From assembly GCA_964016885.1 (NCBI GenBank), contig OZ024743.1, positions 18,996,372 to 19,060,371 on the forward strand: DNA of 64,000 nt, written 5' to 3'. The translations under genes were made by a program, and so were the position numbers. This DNA comes from Eledone cirrhosa. Its lineage: Eukaryota; Mollusca; Cephalopoda; Octopoda; Eledonidae. The notes below the pieces were generated by a model. That model did no database searches and was not told the origin of the DNA. It saw only the letters and a program-made list of their open reading frames with translations. Positions 34,265-44,772 of this stretch are shown here, piece after piece; position 1 is the stretch's first letter, and every line of letters starts with the position of its first letter.

Positions 34265-34612
34265 ATATTCAAGTAACAGCCGTACTAAAGGTGAGAAATG
34301 AAATTTCGTTTCATTCTTTACCATTTATCGTTTTCGGTACGCCCGGCCAACTAACTCAATCGATATACAAATTAGGCTGCTCAGTCGTTAATATGAATAA
34401 GGAAAGTATATACTTTCAAACGTTCAATCATCTTACAGGAAGGGATACGATGCTGAGGATAGCTAATAAGCTTGAAACTTGTTCATCGTTCCTTCGTCAG
34501 TGTTGAACAAAAGGGCAACGATGGTTTCCGAACACTGTACGGCGTAATTCGGGTTGTTTGTTTACAAACAAACGGAACATTATAATAAATGTTCGGTAAG
34601 CCCACACGTACA
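34265..34612 (+). mobile_element. Repeat X, full-length copy
   Basis: In reverse orientation it matches 13983-14330 over the whole unit: AGAAATGAAATTTCGTTTCA, GGCCAACTAACTCAATCGAT, GCTGCTCAGTCGTTAATATG, GAAAGTATATACTTTC, GTGTTGAACAAAAGGGCAAC and TTATAATAAATGTTCGG. A further end fragment is at 34715-34765. The minus-strand frames of about 90 residues are translations of the repeat. Confidence 0.7.
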
Positions 34613-34759
34613 TATATATATATATGTGTGCATGTATGTATATATATATATACATAGAACTGTACGTCTGTATACATATATGAATGTACGTTTACATACT
34701 TATATTTAAGTACCAGTCGTACTAAGAGTGAGAAATGAAATTTCGTTTCATTCTTTTCC

Positions 34760-34797
<38 letters not shown>

Positions 34798-34822
34798 AGA
34801 GAGAGAGAGAGAGAGAGAGAAA
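34613..34822. repeat. TA-rich tract, repeat X end fragment and (GA)n
   Basis: TATATG tract, then the AGAAATGAAATTTCGTTTCA end of repeat X (34731-34756), a (TA)n run and (GA)n to 34820. Confidence 0.8.
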
Positions 34823-35150
34823 GATAGGTCAGGCATAGGGGGATATTGAAACATATATATATACATATATTACGAGTTTATATACAATATATATACAATA
34901 TATATTTCACTGTATCACAGAGTTCCCAACATGAGACTCATGCAAAACGTACTTCAATGGAAATAAACTAGAGTCTATTTAGATATTTGCGTCATGCATA
35001 TAGCAAATGCAAAGCATCGGCTGAAAATTATCATTTGCATATAGTTAAATTGGCTCTTTATGTTTAGTTGGCAGTAGCACTAATTCAGCCATTAAGCATA
35101 AAGGAGATGTATATAAAAACACAAACGGTTACTATGGTTATCAAAGAAAA
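34823..35150. other. Spacer, no gene seen
   Basis: AT-rich, with two TATACAATATATAC variants near 34880. Nothing else was recognised. Confidence 0.4.
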
Positions 35151-35151
35151 A

Positions 35152-35236
35152 TATGTTTTCGTAAAGAAAAAATGTCTTTCCCTCCTTTCCTCTTTGAATA
35201 TGTGACACAGCTGCCAGTATTATGCTTAATATGAAA

Positions 35237-35240
<4 letters not shown>
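35152..35240 (-). repeat. Fragment of the PLE-6 pLTR
   Basis: On the minus strand it reads CGATTTCATATTAAGCATAA then TACTGGCAGCTGTG, the same as the start of the PLE-6 terminal repeats near 40866 and 42828, which are 5.6 and 7.6 kb away in opposite orientation. The match fades into T/C-rich sequence. It is bordered by (TA)n. Confidence 0.65.
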
Positions 35241-35508
<268 letters not shown>

Positions 35509-35538
35509 AGATCAAAAGATGGTTAAAGGAGTTCCATG

Positions 35539-35608
35539 TATTTTATTATGCGCATTTCAAAAACAAACATCATCATGCAATAATATTTGTGTTTTCATCA
35601 GATAAAAC
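35539..35608 (-). ncRNA. Hammerhead ribozyme B, copy 1
   Basis: Minus strand: helix I GTTTTAT (35608-35602) pairs with ATAAAATA (35546-35539). Core CTGATGA is at 35601-35595. Helix II is about 9-12 bp (AAAcACAAAtAT with ATgTTTGTtTTT). GAA is followed by helix III segment ATGCGCAT and A17. All core bases are intact, and helix II is the most convincing in the window. Confidence 0.75.
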
Positions 35609-36626
35609 AGGAGAACATGATATGAAGGCTAAAAAACACTTGTGGATAGTGCAGTTTTAAATCAACATATGAGAAGTGGTTTTAGATTGATGTGTGATAT
35701 TGGGAAAAAATATTTTATTTAGAGAGGGGGGGTGGAAAGGATGAAAAAGGGGAGGAGATGAGAGGGAGAGATGGGTGATAGAGAGAAAGAGATAGTTTTT
35801 ATAACTGAGAGGAGATATATTGTTTTACATAGAGAGGTTGAAAACCGTTGGAAGATAATGTATAAATTAAAAAAATTTGAAAATTAACGAAGGGAGGATA
35901 TGTGCGAGGAAAAAATATTTTATTTAGGGGGGGGGAAGGATGAAAAAAGGGGGAGGAGATGAGAGTGAAGGTGGAGAGGGAGAGATGGGTGATAGAGAGA
36001 AAGAGATAGTTTTTATAACTGAGAAAAAGATATATTGTTTTACATAGAGAGGTTGAGAACCGTTGGAAGATAATGTATAAATTAAAGGAATTTGAAAATT
36101 AACGAAGGGAATTTATGTATGAAGATAGAGAGAAAAAATAATAATTGTGGATGAATATTCTAACGTCAAAAAAAGGATATGTTGATAAGTATTGTGGCAA
36201 TTTCAAAATTAACGAAGAGAAAAATTATTAAGGTTTGTGTGTAGAAAGATTTGAGAAAAATAATGTGAAGTTAAAGTTTGTATATTGAAGGAATTGATAA
36301 TATATGCGAATAAAGAGTTAATATGTATTAAGAATGAGTTCGTTGATGGGGAGAAAAAAAAATTAAGGATGAAATTGAGATTAAAAAGATTTATGATAGA
36401 GAGAAAAAATAATAATGATTGCGGATGAATATTCTAACGTCAAAAAAACAAATGTATATGTTATGAAGGATTTTACAAGGTGAAGATAGAATGAGGGTAA
36501 TGAGTAAACAAGTATTATAGAGTGTATAATGCCCTTTAAAGTATGGTAGGAAGATGGGTATATTTTAAAGAGGTGTATGTATATGTGCCTTTGAGAAAAG
36601 ATTCTAAATTGATAAAGAATTGAATA

Positions 36627-38363
36627 TTAACTGTATACTTTGTGAAAAGTCCTATGAAATTTATGCAGGCAGATAGAAAACAAATCTGTACGTCTATTTA
36701 TTATATAATCTAGGTTAGAGATAATGGTAATTTTTTCATTTAGGCAGAGATTACAGATTTTAGATAGAGAGCTGTTCAAGTATGAGGATGCAGAAGAAAC
36801 CTTCTTCCAAAAGATGGTATATTTAATGTTTTTGTCTTTTAAGGACCATATGAGTTCTGAGAGAGCAGTTTTGGTTCTTTTAAGTTTGTATTTGAAAGAT
36901 GAATGATGATTATAGAGACGAGCTTTAAAAGAGGTGGAAGTGGAGCCAAAATAGGTGAAGGAATTGGTGCTAGTTATAATTTTACATTCATAAATTAAGT
37001 TTTTATCGAGACAATGGTTGTTGAGAGGACATTTATTTTTAATGCGGTAGTTGCAATTAGAGAGATTATTAATGAGTGACCTAGTGTTATCTATAGAAGG
37101 AATTGGATTGGAGAAGTTGTTTGCGATAGGAATAATAGGAATAATAGTTTCTTGATTTAGAGTTGGATTATGAACATTTAGCGAAGTTGTGTTTGACGTT
37201 GTATTTGGGTTTACAGAAGTTAGCCTAGGGTTTACAATGACGTCGGGAGTACTATTACTGTTATTATGAAATTCAATGTTGGAAGGAAGAGATTTAGTAT
37301 TTAGTATTTTATTGTTGTGTTTAGAGATGATGTTGGAAATATTGGAGGATGTGGAATAAGAAAATTTGATGGTGTGTTTGTTAAATATTTTACTATAGAT
37401 ATGTGAGGGAGGGAAGCATTTATTTAAGGCACTAAAACATAATTTAGGAATATTGTTATTAATAGAGATGGAGAAAGGAGCATTATACCAGATTATGTTT
37501 TTGTATCTAGGTCTTTTATTAGAATTATTGGAATGATCATGATTAATTATTCTACTGTAAGTTTTTCTAGAATTTGTTTCTTTACTATATTTGATTTTAT
37601 CTGGATAGCCGGCTTTAGAAAGTGCGTTATTATAGTAATTGGCGTTAGCATCAAAGATGTTTTTATTGGAGGATATGTTAGATATTCTTATTCCAATATT
37701 ACTAACTATAGCATTCTTGATATTGGTAGGATGGTTAGATTTAAAGTTAACATAATTTAAGTTCTCATTGTTTTTATGGTAAGGGTAATATAGGCCAGTG
37801 TCAAGATTAAGAGATACATCCAAGAAATTAGCTAGTTTGATACTATTATCAAATTCAATTTTTAGGTTATGTTGGTTAAAGAGATTACGTATATTGTTCT
37901 TAATAATATTAAGGTTAACTATATTGCAATTTAGGATAGTAAAGAGTCCATCGTCACGATAAATTCCACCGCGAAGTTGAGGAATTTTCCGACTCAAAGA
38001 GTTCAAAATGAAGATACCAATTAAATCAGTCAATTGAGATGAATCGGATGCTCCCATTGTGATGTCGAAGTTGTTAGAGGTTTCGGCTCTGGTCCAATAT
38101 TCGTTGTTGAACTCTAGGATGGTTTTACGTGCGGTGAGGATGATGTGAAGTTCATCTGTGGTGATGTCAGAATATTTAAGTGCGAAAGATAGAGCATTAT
38201 TGAGAAGTGAAGGCGAAATGGAGGAATAGTAGCTGGCAATATCAAATTGAATAAATTTTAGTTTGTTTTTATTATCCAATTTGTTGAACCAGCCAATCAC
38301 CTCAGATGTACCAAACCATAAATTTAGGTTCAAAGAAGAACTCATATGGTCCTTAAAAGACAA
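36627..38363 (-). CDS. PLE-5 reverse transcriptase / GIY-YIG protein, uninterrupted
   Basis: A 578-residue open frame without stops. Residues 1-9 (MSFKDHMSS) come from the inversion junction, not the original gene. RT motif A is FIQFDIASYYSSIS (37-50, catalytic D41), motif B is MGASDSSQLTDLIGIF (103-118), and the catalytic box GGIYRDDGLF (132-141) carries D137 and D138. LANFLDVSLNLDTG (177-190) and SNHPTNIKNAIVSN (209-222) are family marks. An asparagine/serine/proline-rich linker spans about 340-435. The cysteine cluster C437-C445-C451 precedes GIY-YIG: NLIYEC, then FTYFGSTSTSFKARLYNHH (469-487), ELIWSLK, and a final CNLCLNE..SICLHKFH patch. The N-terminal ~250 residues seen in PLE-2 are absent, so the RT fingers are incomplete and activity is unlikely. 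The clean reading frame points to a young insertion. Confidence 0.85.
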   Translation of the reverse strand: MSFKDHMSSSLNLNLWFGTSEVIGWFNKLDNKNKLKFIQFDIASYYSSISPSLLNNALSFALKYSDITTDELHIILTARKTILEFNNEYWTRAETSNNFDITMGASDSSQLTDLIGIFILNSLSRKIPQLRGGIYRDDGLFTILNCNIVNLNIIKNNIRNLFNQHNLKIEFDNSIKLANFLDVSLNLDTGLYYPYHKNNENLNYVNFKSNHPTNIKNAIVSNIGIRISNISSNKNIFDANANYYNNALSKAGYPDKIKYSKETNSRKTYSRIINHDHSNNSNKRPRYKNIIWYNAPFSISINNNIPKLCFSALNKCFPPSHIYSKIFNKHTIKFSYSTSSNISNIISKHNNKILNTKSLPSNIEFHNNSNSTPDVIVNPRLTSVNPNTTSNTTSLNVHNPTLNQETIIPIIPIANNFSNPIPSIDNTRSLINNLSNCNYRIKNKCPLNNHCLDKNLIYECKIITSTNSFTYFGSTSTSFKARLYNHHSSFKYKLKRTKTALSELIWSLKDKNIKYTIFWKKVSSASSYLNSSLSKICNLCLNEKITIISNLDYIINRRTDLFSICLHKFHRTFHKVYS

Positions 38364-39702
38364 AAAACATTAAATATACCATCTTTTGGAAGAAGGTTTC
38401 TTCTGCATCCTCATACTTGAACAGCTCTCTATCTAAAATCTGTAATCTCTGCCTAAATAAAAAATTTACCATTATCTCTAACCTAGATTCTATAATAAAT
38501 AGACGTACAGATTTGTTTTCTATCTGCCTGCATAAATTGCATAGGACTTTTCACAAAGTATACAGTTAATATTCAATTCTTTATCAATTTAGAATCTTTT
38601 CTCAAAGGCACATATACATACACCTCTTTAAAATATACCCATCTTCCTACCATACTTTAAAGGCCATTATACACTCTATAATACTTGTTTACTCATTACC
38701 CTCATTCTATCTTCACCTTGTAAAATCCTTCATAACATATAAATTTGTTTTTTTTGACGTTAGAATATTCATCCGCAATCATTATTATTTTTTCTCTCTA
38801 TCATAAATCTTTTTAATCTCAATTTCATCCTTAATTTTATTTTTTTTTCTCCCCATCAACGAACTCATTCTTAATACATATTAACTCTTTATTCGCATAT
38901 ATTATCAATTCCTTCAATATACAAACTTTAACTTCACATTATTTTTCTCAAATCCTTCTACACACAAACCTTAATAATTTTTCTCTTCGTTAATTTTGAA
39001 ATTGCCACAATACTTATCAACATATCCTTTTTTTGACGTTAGAATATTCATCCACAATTATTATTTTTTCTCTCTATCTTCATACATAAATTCCCTTCGT
39101 TAATTTTCAAATTCCTTTAATTTATACATTATCTTCCAACGGTTCTCAACCTCTCTATGTAAAACAATATATCTTTTTCTCAGTTATAAAAACTATCTCT
39201 TTCTCTCTATCACCCATCTCTCCCTCTCCACCTTAACTCTCATCTCCTCCCCCTTTTTTCATCCTTTCCACCCCCCTCCCTAAATAAAATATTTTTTCCT
39301 CGCACATATCCTCCCTTCGTTAATTTTCAAATTTTTTTAATTTATACATTATCTTCCAACGGTTTTCAACCTCTCTATGTAAAACAATATATCTCGTCTC
39401 AGTTATAAAAACTATCTCTTTCTCTCTATCACCCATCCCTCCCTCTCATCTCCTCCCCTTTTTCATCCTTTCCACCCCCCTCTCTAAATACAATATTTTT
39501 TCCCAATATCACACATCAATCTAAAACCACTTCTCATATGTTGATTTAAAGCTGCACTATCCACAAGTGTTTTTTAGCCTTCAAATCATGTTCTCCTGTT
39601 TTATCTGATGAAAACACAAATATTATTGCATGATGATGTTTGTTTTTGAAATGCGCATAATAAAATACATGGAACTCCTTTAACCATCTTTTGATCTTAT
39701 AT
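38345..39702 (+). repeat. PLE-5 inverted copy of nuclease end, 3' region and pLTR
   Basis: Reverse complement of about 36860-35505. It starts in nuclease codons (ATACCATCTTTTGGAAGAAG), passes the stop near 38570, then repeats the T/C-rich 3' region. Inside both arms a block of about 250 bases with GACGTTAGAATATTCATCC and CTCTCTATCACCCATC occurs twice in tandem (38750-39060 and 39120-39430 areas). Confidence 0.8.
39598..39667 (+). ncRNA. Hammerhead ribozyme B, copy 2
   Basis: Plus-strand copy: helix I is 39598-39604 with 39660-39667, CTGATGA at 39605-39611, GAA at 39648-39650, helix III segment ATGCGCAT at 39651-39658, and A17 at 39659. Cleavage is predicted between 39659 and 39660. Confidence 0.75.
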
Positions 39703-39788
39703 TATGTATACTCCAGTCCTACAAACTGTAGAGTGCTTCTTATCCGATATCTGCATTGCTTTATTGTACTACAATAAAACTCACCTCC

Positions 39789-40490
<702 letters not shown>

Positions 40491-40492
40491 AC

Positions 40493-40523
<31 letters not shown>

Positions 40524-40559
40524 GTATACATATATACATATATGCATATATATATATGT

Positions 40560-40631
<72 letters not shown>

Positions 40632-40636
40632 TATGC

Positions 40637-40681
<45 letters not shown>

Positions 40682-40737
40682 CATATATATATACGTTTAA
40701 ATATGTATATATATATATATAATATATATATGCATAT

Positions 40738-40776
<39 letters not shown>

Positions 40777-40795
40777 CATATATATATACGTTTAA

Positions 40796-40860
<65 letters not shown>
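40491..40860. repeat. Long (TA)n microsatellite with a higher-order repeat
   Basis: TA tract in which a unit of about 105 bases (TATAATATATATATGCATATG .. ATACGTTTAAATATG) occurs twice, near 40621-40701 and 40718-40800. Confidence 0.9.
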
Positions 40861-40861
<1 letters not shown>

Positions 40862-40985
40862 GATTTCATATTTAGCCTAATACTGGCAGCTGTGTTTTCC
40901 TCCCTTTTCGCTCCCCTCCATTTGTTAAATGTCTTTCCACCACTCCACCACATACCCCGGAACTCTCTTCCTACCCACTTTTCTT

Positions 40986-41013
40986 CTGATGAAGGGCTTA
41001 TGCCCGAGACGTC
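40986..41013 (+). ncRNA. Decayed hammerhead ribozyme F, copy 1
   Basis: CTGATGA (40986-40992), helix II AGGGC-TTAT-GCCC, then GAGACGTC where GAAACGTC is expected. The A14-to-G change in the core should abolish activity. It sits at the same place in the pLTR as copy 2. Confidence 0.6.
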
Positions 41014-41090
41014 CCCCCCCCCACTCTCAAACATGAAACTAATACTAATATCATTTGTACTGCCTCTCTGTTTTTTTATCAGTTTATTTT

Positions 41091-42130
41091 TTTTAAATAT
41101 TATACACGCTTACGCGGCGTCCACACCACTTTGGAGTACCACATTGACCATCGGCTCAACCCCGATTTAATCCGCTGTAACGAACCTCTGAACTCTTTCC
41201 CCAAACTCTCCCACCAAAGCTTTTCTGTCCTTTTTCAATTATTTTCTATTCTTTTGTATTATTACTTGATTATTTTATTTTATTTTATTTTAATTGTTTA
41301 TTTCTGCTTATGATTTTTTTGTCTATGATTTTTTGTTTATATTTTCACCTCTTTATGATAATTATGATTTTCCCTCCCCCGTTTCTGTTTAACCTTTTTG
41401 CACGTACATCCGCACTACACACTTCGCCTCTCTTCACCTCCCCCCTGTTTTACACTCCGCACCCCCCATGCCAAGCCTGAAATCCTTTCTCCACCAACGC
41501 TGCACCCGCCTTAAACATTTGCTCACCACCTCCTACCACCCAGCTATCTCCCTTCGGACCTCCAACTCTCCTACCTTCTCTTCGCAAATTATTTTCGGCA
41601 TTCCAGCCACATCCATTTCCTCAGCCGTTGCCTCCAACTCCACCTCATACCCCTTGGCTTCCGACTGCACTACCATAACTCCCCCTCCACTTACACCTCC
41701 ACCCAATGTATCCTCACACGGTCCTCGCGCCTCCTAATGCGCAACTCCCTAGCTCCTCCTTCTCCACCACCCGCAAACTTGACTACAAACTCACCCGCAC
41801 CCTCCTCCGCGTCAACTCCGCGTGTCACCCCCTCCTCGCCCACTCCATCTTCCTCTTCATCCAAAACCTCAACCACAACCTCTTCTCCTTCCTCACCCCC
41901 ACCAAAGCCCTTAAGGTACACTCGTCCTCCCCACCACCAACTTAACCCAATGGACCCCACCTCCACGTCACTCATCACACCCCTCCACACGACCCTCCAC
42001 TACACTCTTCCCTCCCCCATCACACCCCAACACCATCTCCTCCCTCCACATCGCCACCCCAAAACCACCACCACCATCACGCCCTCCCCTCCCCCTTTCT
42101 CGCACCGACACCGCACCCATCCCCACGCCA
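41091..42130. other. PLE-6 5' region, C/T-rich, no confident gene
   Basis: Open frames of 80-140 residues here are proline/serine/threonine-rich (PSSPTPSSSS-type) from the C-rich composition. Unlike the following stretch, I cannot match them to the PLE polyprotein. Confidence 0.4.
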
Positions 42131-42135
42131 CTTGT

Positions 42136-42713
42136 TGTCACCATAAACCCTAACTCCCCATTTCCGCACCTGAGCGGTCACTCCTCAGTAGAGGACTGCG
42201 CTTCATACCCGACAAACCGCACAGCGACGAGTTCCGTACTCGAGCGGATGTCGAGCGATTCGTGCGATGCACCAAGCTACAGGCACATTTTCACCAAACC
42301 CCACCGGCTCCAAAACGCCCTATGGGACTTTCCCACCCGGCCCACACACCCTCCACTTCACCATAGATATTAAGTCCCTCTACATCGTTATCTCCCACGT
42401 CGACGGCCTACGTGACCTCCGGCACTACCTCGAAATTCGCTGCACTCGGTGCAGCGCAACATACGTGGGACGGTCTGAACGTCGCCTTGCGGATCGGTTT
42501 ACGGAGCACCTCCGCGATATTCGTCTAGGCGGGAGTTCCCCCATCGCCCACCACTTTACCTCCCCTGGACATTCCGCCCACCACATCATAGTCTGCAGCC
42601 GAATCCAATGCCATGGGGCAACCACCACCCGCATTACGGTCGAGCCACACACCATCTTCACCCTACAGACCCACACACACCCCGGTCTGAACTCCCCACC
42701 CCTATTCCTTTAG
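42136..42713 (+). pseudogene. PLE-6: PLE N-terminus fused to GIY-YIG, RT deleted
   Basis: The first part reads VTINPNSPFPHLS, shifts frame, then ERSLLSRGLRFIPDKPHSDE and RTRADVERFVRCTKLQAHF (to about 42300), the N-terminal signature of classical PLE proteins. About 100 bases later the GIY-YIG domain begins: YLEIRCTRCSATYVGRSERR then LADRFTEHLRDIR, SSPIAHHFTSPGHSAHH and ITVEPHTIFTLQT, ending at the stop at 42713. The RT (normally ~350 residues between these) is completely absent, probably through an internal deletion. The C-x2-C beside the YVG motif resembles PLE-1 rather than PLE-2/4/5. Such a derivative could move only with RT from another copy. Confidence 0.75.
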
Positions 42714-42934
42714 CATTCGACCGCCCCCAACACGCACACACCCATCCCCCACTGACACCACTAACACATTCCTCAGTTTCACCCACCCACCCTTGGCCCA
42801 ACCCACAACTAATAATATTAACACGGTATTAAGCATAATACTGGCAGCTGTGTTTTCCTCCCTTTTCTTTCCCCTCCTTTTGTTAAATGTCTTTCCAACA
42901 CTCCCTCGGAAATCTCTTGCTACCCACCTTTCTC

Positions 42935-42962
42935 ACGATGACGGGCTCATGCCTGAAACGCC
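42935..42962 (+). ncRNA. Decayed hammerhead ribozyme F, copy 2
   Basis: ACGATGA replaces CTGATGA, followed by helix II CGGGC-TCAT-GCCT and GAAACGCC. The core lost C3 and U4, but GAAA, lost in copy 1, is kept here, so the two copies decayed independently from an intact ancestor. Confidence 0.55.
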
Positions 42963-43045
42963 CCACCCCCCTCTCAAGTGTGAAACTAATACTAATATCA
43001 TTTGTACTGACTCTCTGTTTTTTGTACTCTTTTTATTTATTAAAC

Positions 43046-44453
43046 TATATATATATATATATATTTATACATATACGCACGGTATTTTTTTCTATTTTCT
43101 CCAAAATACAACCCAAAACTCAACACATCCATCACACATCCAAGCATTCTCCACCGGCGTTACTACCACTAAGAGTACTCACTCCATCTGGGCCAGAATG
43201 TAGATTATGGACTGTACCACAGATACGAAATTATTCTAAAACGATGTATCTTAGTTAATACCAATTTTAACAATGCTTCCATTGTATGTATGGCCATCTT
43301 CTATGCCGTGTAGACCTGGAGAACCAAACATTGCAAAACCATTATAAATCTTTAGGGTTTGCATCCTATGAATATTGGCTTCCCTGGATGTACTATGTAA
43401 CCCTAATATTTAATAGTTATTTGTTACCTTATATATTAATACATATTAATATTGCTACTACCACCGCCTACACCAATCTCTCTCAATGTTATTTTATTTC
43501 TCTATTTCAATTACTTTATAATTATTACCAGTGGTAATATAATTTCAATATACTTCATAATATTAATTATTATTATTGCTATTACTGTAATCTTTATTGG
43601 AAATCTGAGGAAAGATTTTGAAAGTATTGCAGTACACAGCTCATTGTAGCATCATGCTACATAATAGATTTATCGTCACTATAGATATCCCCAATCATTA
43701 TCTACTATATTTTATCATTATATTTACCAGAAGCGTATTTTGCTAATGCTGTTAATTTATTAACAGATATCTACTAATTTATCATCGTCCTCATCTCATA
43801 CAGAATCACTAGTCTTCTTAACATCATCCCCATACATACTACCATTATCTGTCATCTATTCAGTAAATATTGTTTAGCTGACCACAATACATCATGCCTT
43901 AGTTTTGTATACATTTCATTTTCTATTAATTTATATGAATTAACTTACGCACCTAAATTATTTACTTCATCATTTTGATTTGATTTTTTTATCATCATCC
44001 CTATTTATTATCATCATCATCATCATAACCATCACCATTATCAACATCACTATCGGCATCATCATCATCATCACCATTGTCAACTATATCATCTATGATT
44101 CTTCATATGACTGTTCTATTCACACTCTGTCTTGTAGTGCTTATATGTCAGCAATTACTCACACATTTCCCCCTATTCATTTTTCCTCCTCTCAATTATA
44201 TATTCTTTCTTTTCTTTCTCTGTCTTGTTCCTTTTATTTTCCTTTTTTTTCTTATTCCTTACTTTCTTTTCATTTTCAACGTATTACCCGATTTCAACAA
44301 TCTATCTAATGATCATGTGAGTAAACCGGTGATAGTCTAGAGTAAGAATACTCATTATTGAGTCATAATAAAGAATATTTAAAATCTACTTCGCTATTGA
44401 GTACTTATCAACATGACACCGTCGATATATTTGTATATGTATATATATATATA
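43046..44453. other. Spacer, no gene seen; (ATC)n low complexity
   Basis: AT-rich DNA with an ATCATC/ATTATC low-complexity stretch at 43980-44090. No family matches. Confidence 0.45.
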
Positions 44454-44484
44454 CTAGCAGTTTAGCCCGGCGTTGCTCGGGTTT
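44454..44484 (-). other. Helitron 3' terminal hairpin and CTAG end
   Basis: CCCG (44466-44469) pairs with CGGG (44478-44481) around an 8-base loop. About 8 bases separate it from CTAG at 44454-44457. This hairpin is the known termination signal for rolling-circle transposition. Confidence 0.7.
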
Positions 44485-44772
44485 ATTCATTTGCTATGAA
44501 AAGTTACATATTACAATTAGCATTTTGGACAATCAATGATGGGTTAATAATCTTCCAATAGCGAATTAAGTAGACCAAAGTTGCAAGATGGTGACTCTGA
44601 TGCCGCTGGGTGTCACATCTGTCCGCCATGGGTGACCCTACCAGGAAATAGTTTTCCAGACGGCATAGCTCCAACACCTCCAACACCTTCACCAACATCT
44701 ATAGCACATCTTTGTAGACGATATTGCGTGTCATCCCTTGAGGAGTGTAAGCAAAACGTGCATTCCTGCTCC

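Larger units (their letters stand above)
40866..43045 (+). mobile_element. PLE-6: RT-less Penelope-like element with two pLTRs
   Basis: Direct repeats 40866-41090 and 42828-43045 share ATAATACTGGCAGCTGTGTT, GTTAAATGTCTTTCCA, a hammerhead-like motif and GAAACTAATACTAATATCAT. Between them lie only a C-rich region, an N-terminal PLE fragment and a GIY-YIG domain; the RT is missing. The plus strand is strongly C-rich, unlike the other PLEs here. Confidence 0.8.

Noticed and set aside
41468..42153. Proline/serine-rich frames of 79-138 residues in PLE-6
   Set aside because: Several frames are open at once because of C-rich sequence; there is no match to the PLE polyprotein.
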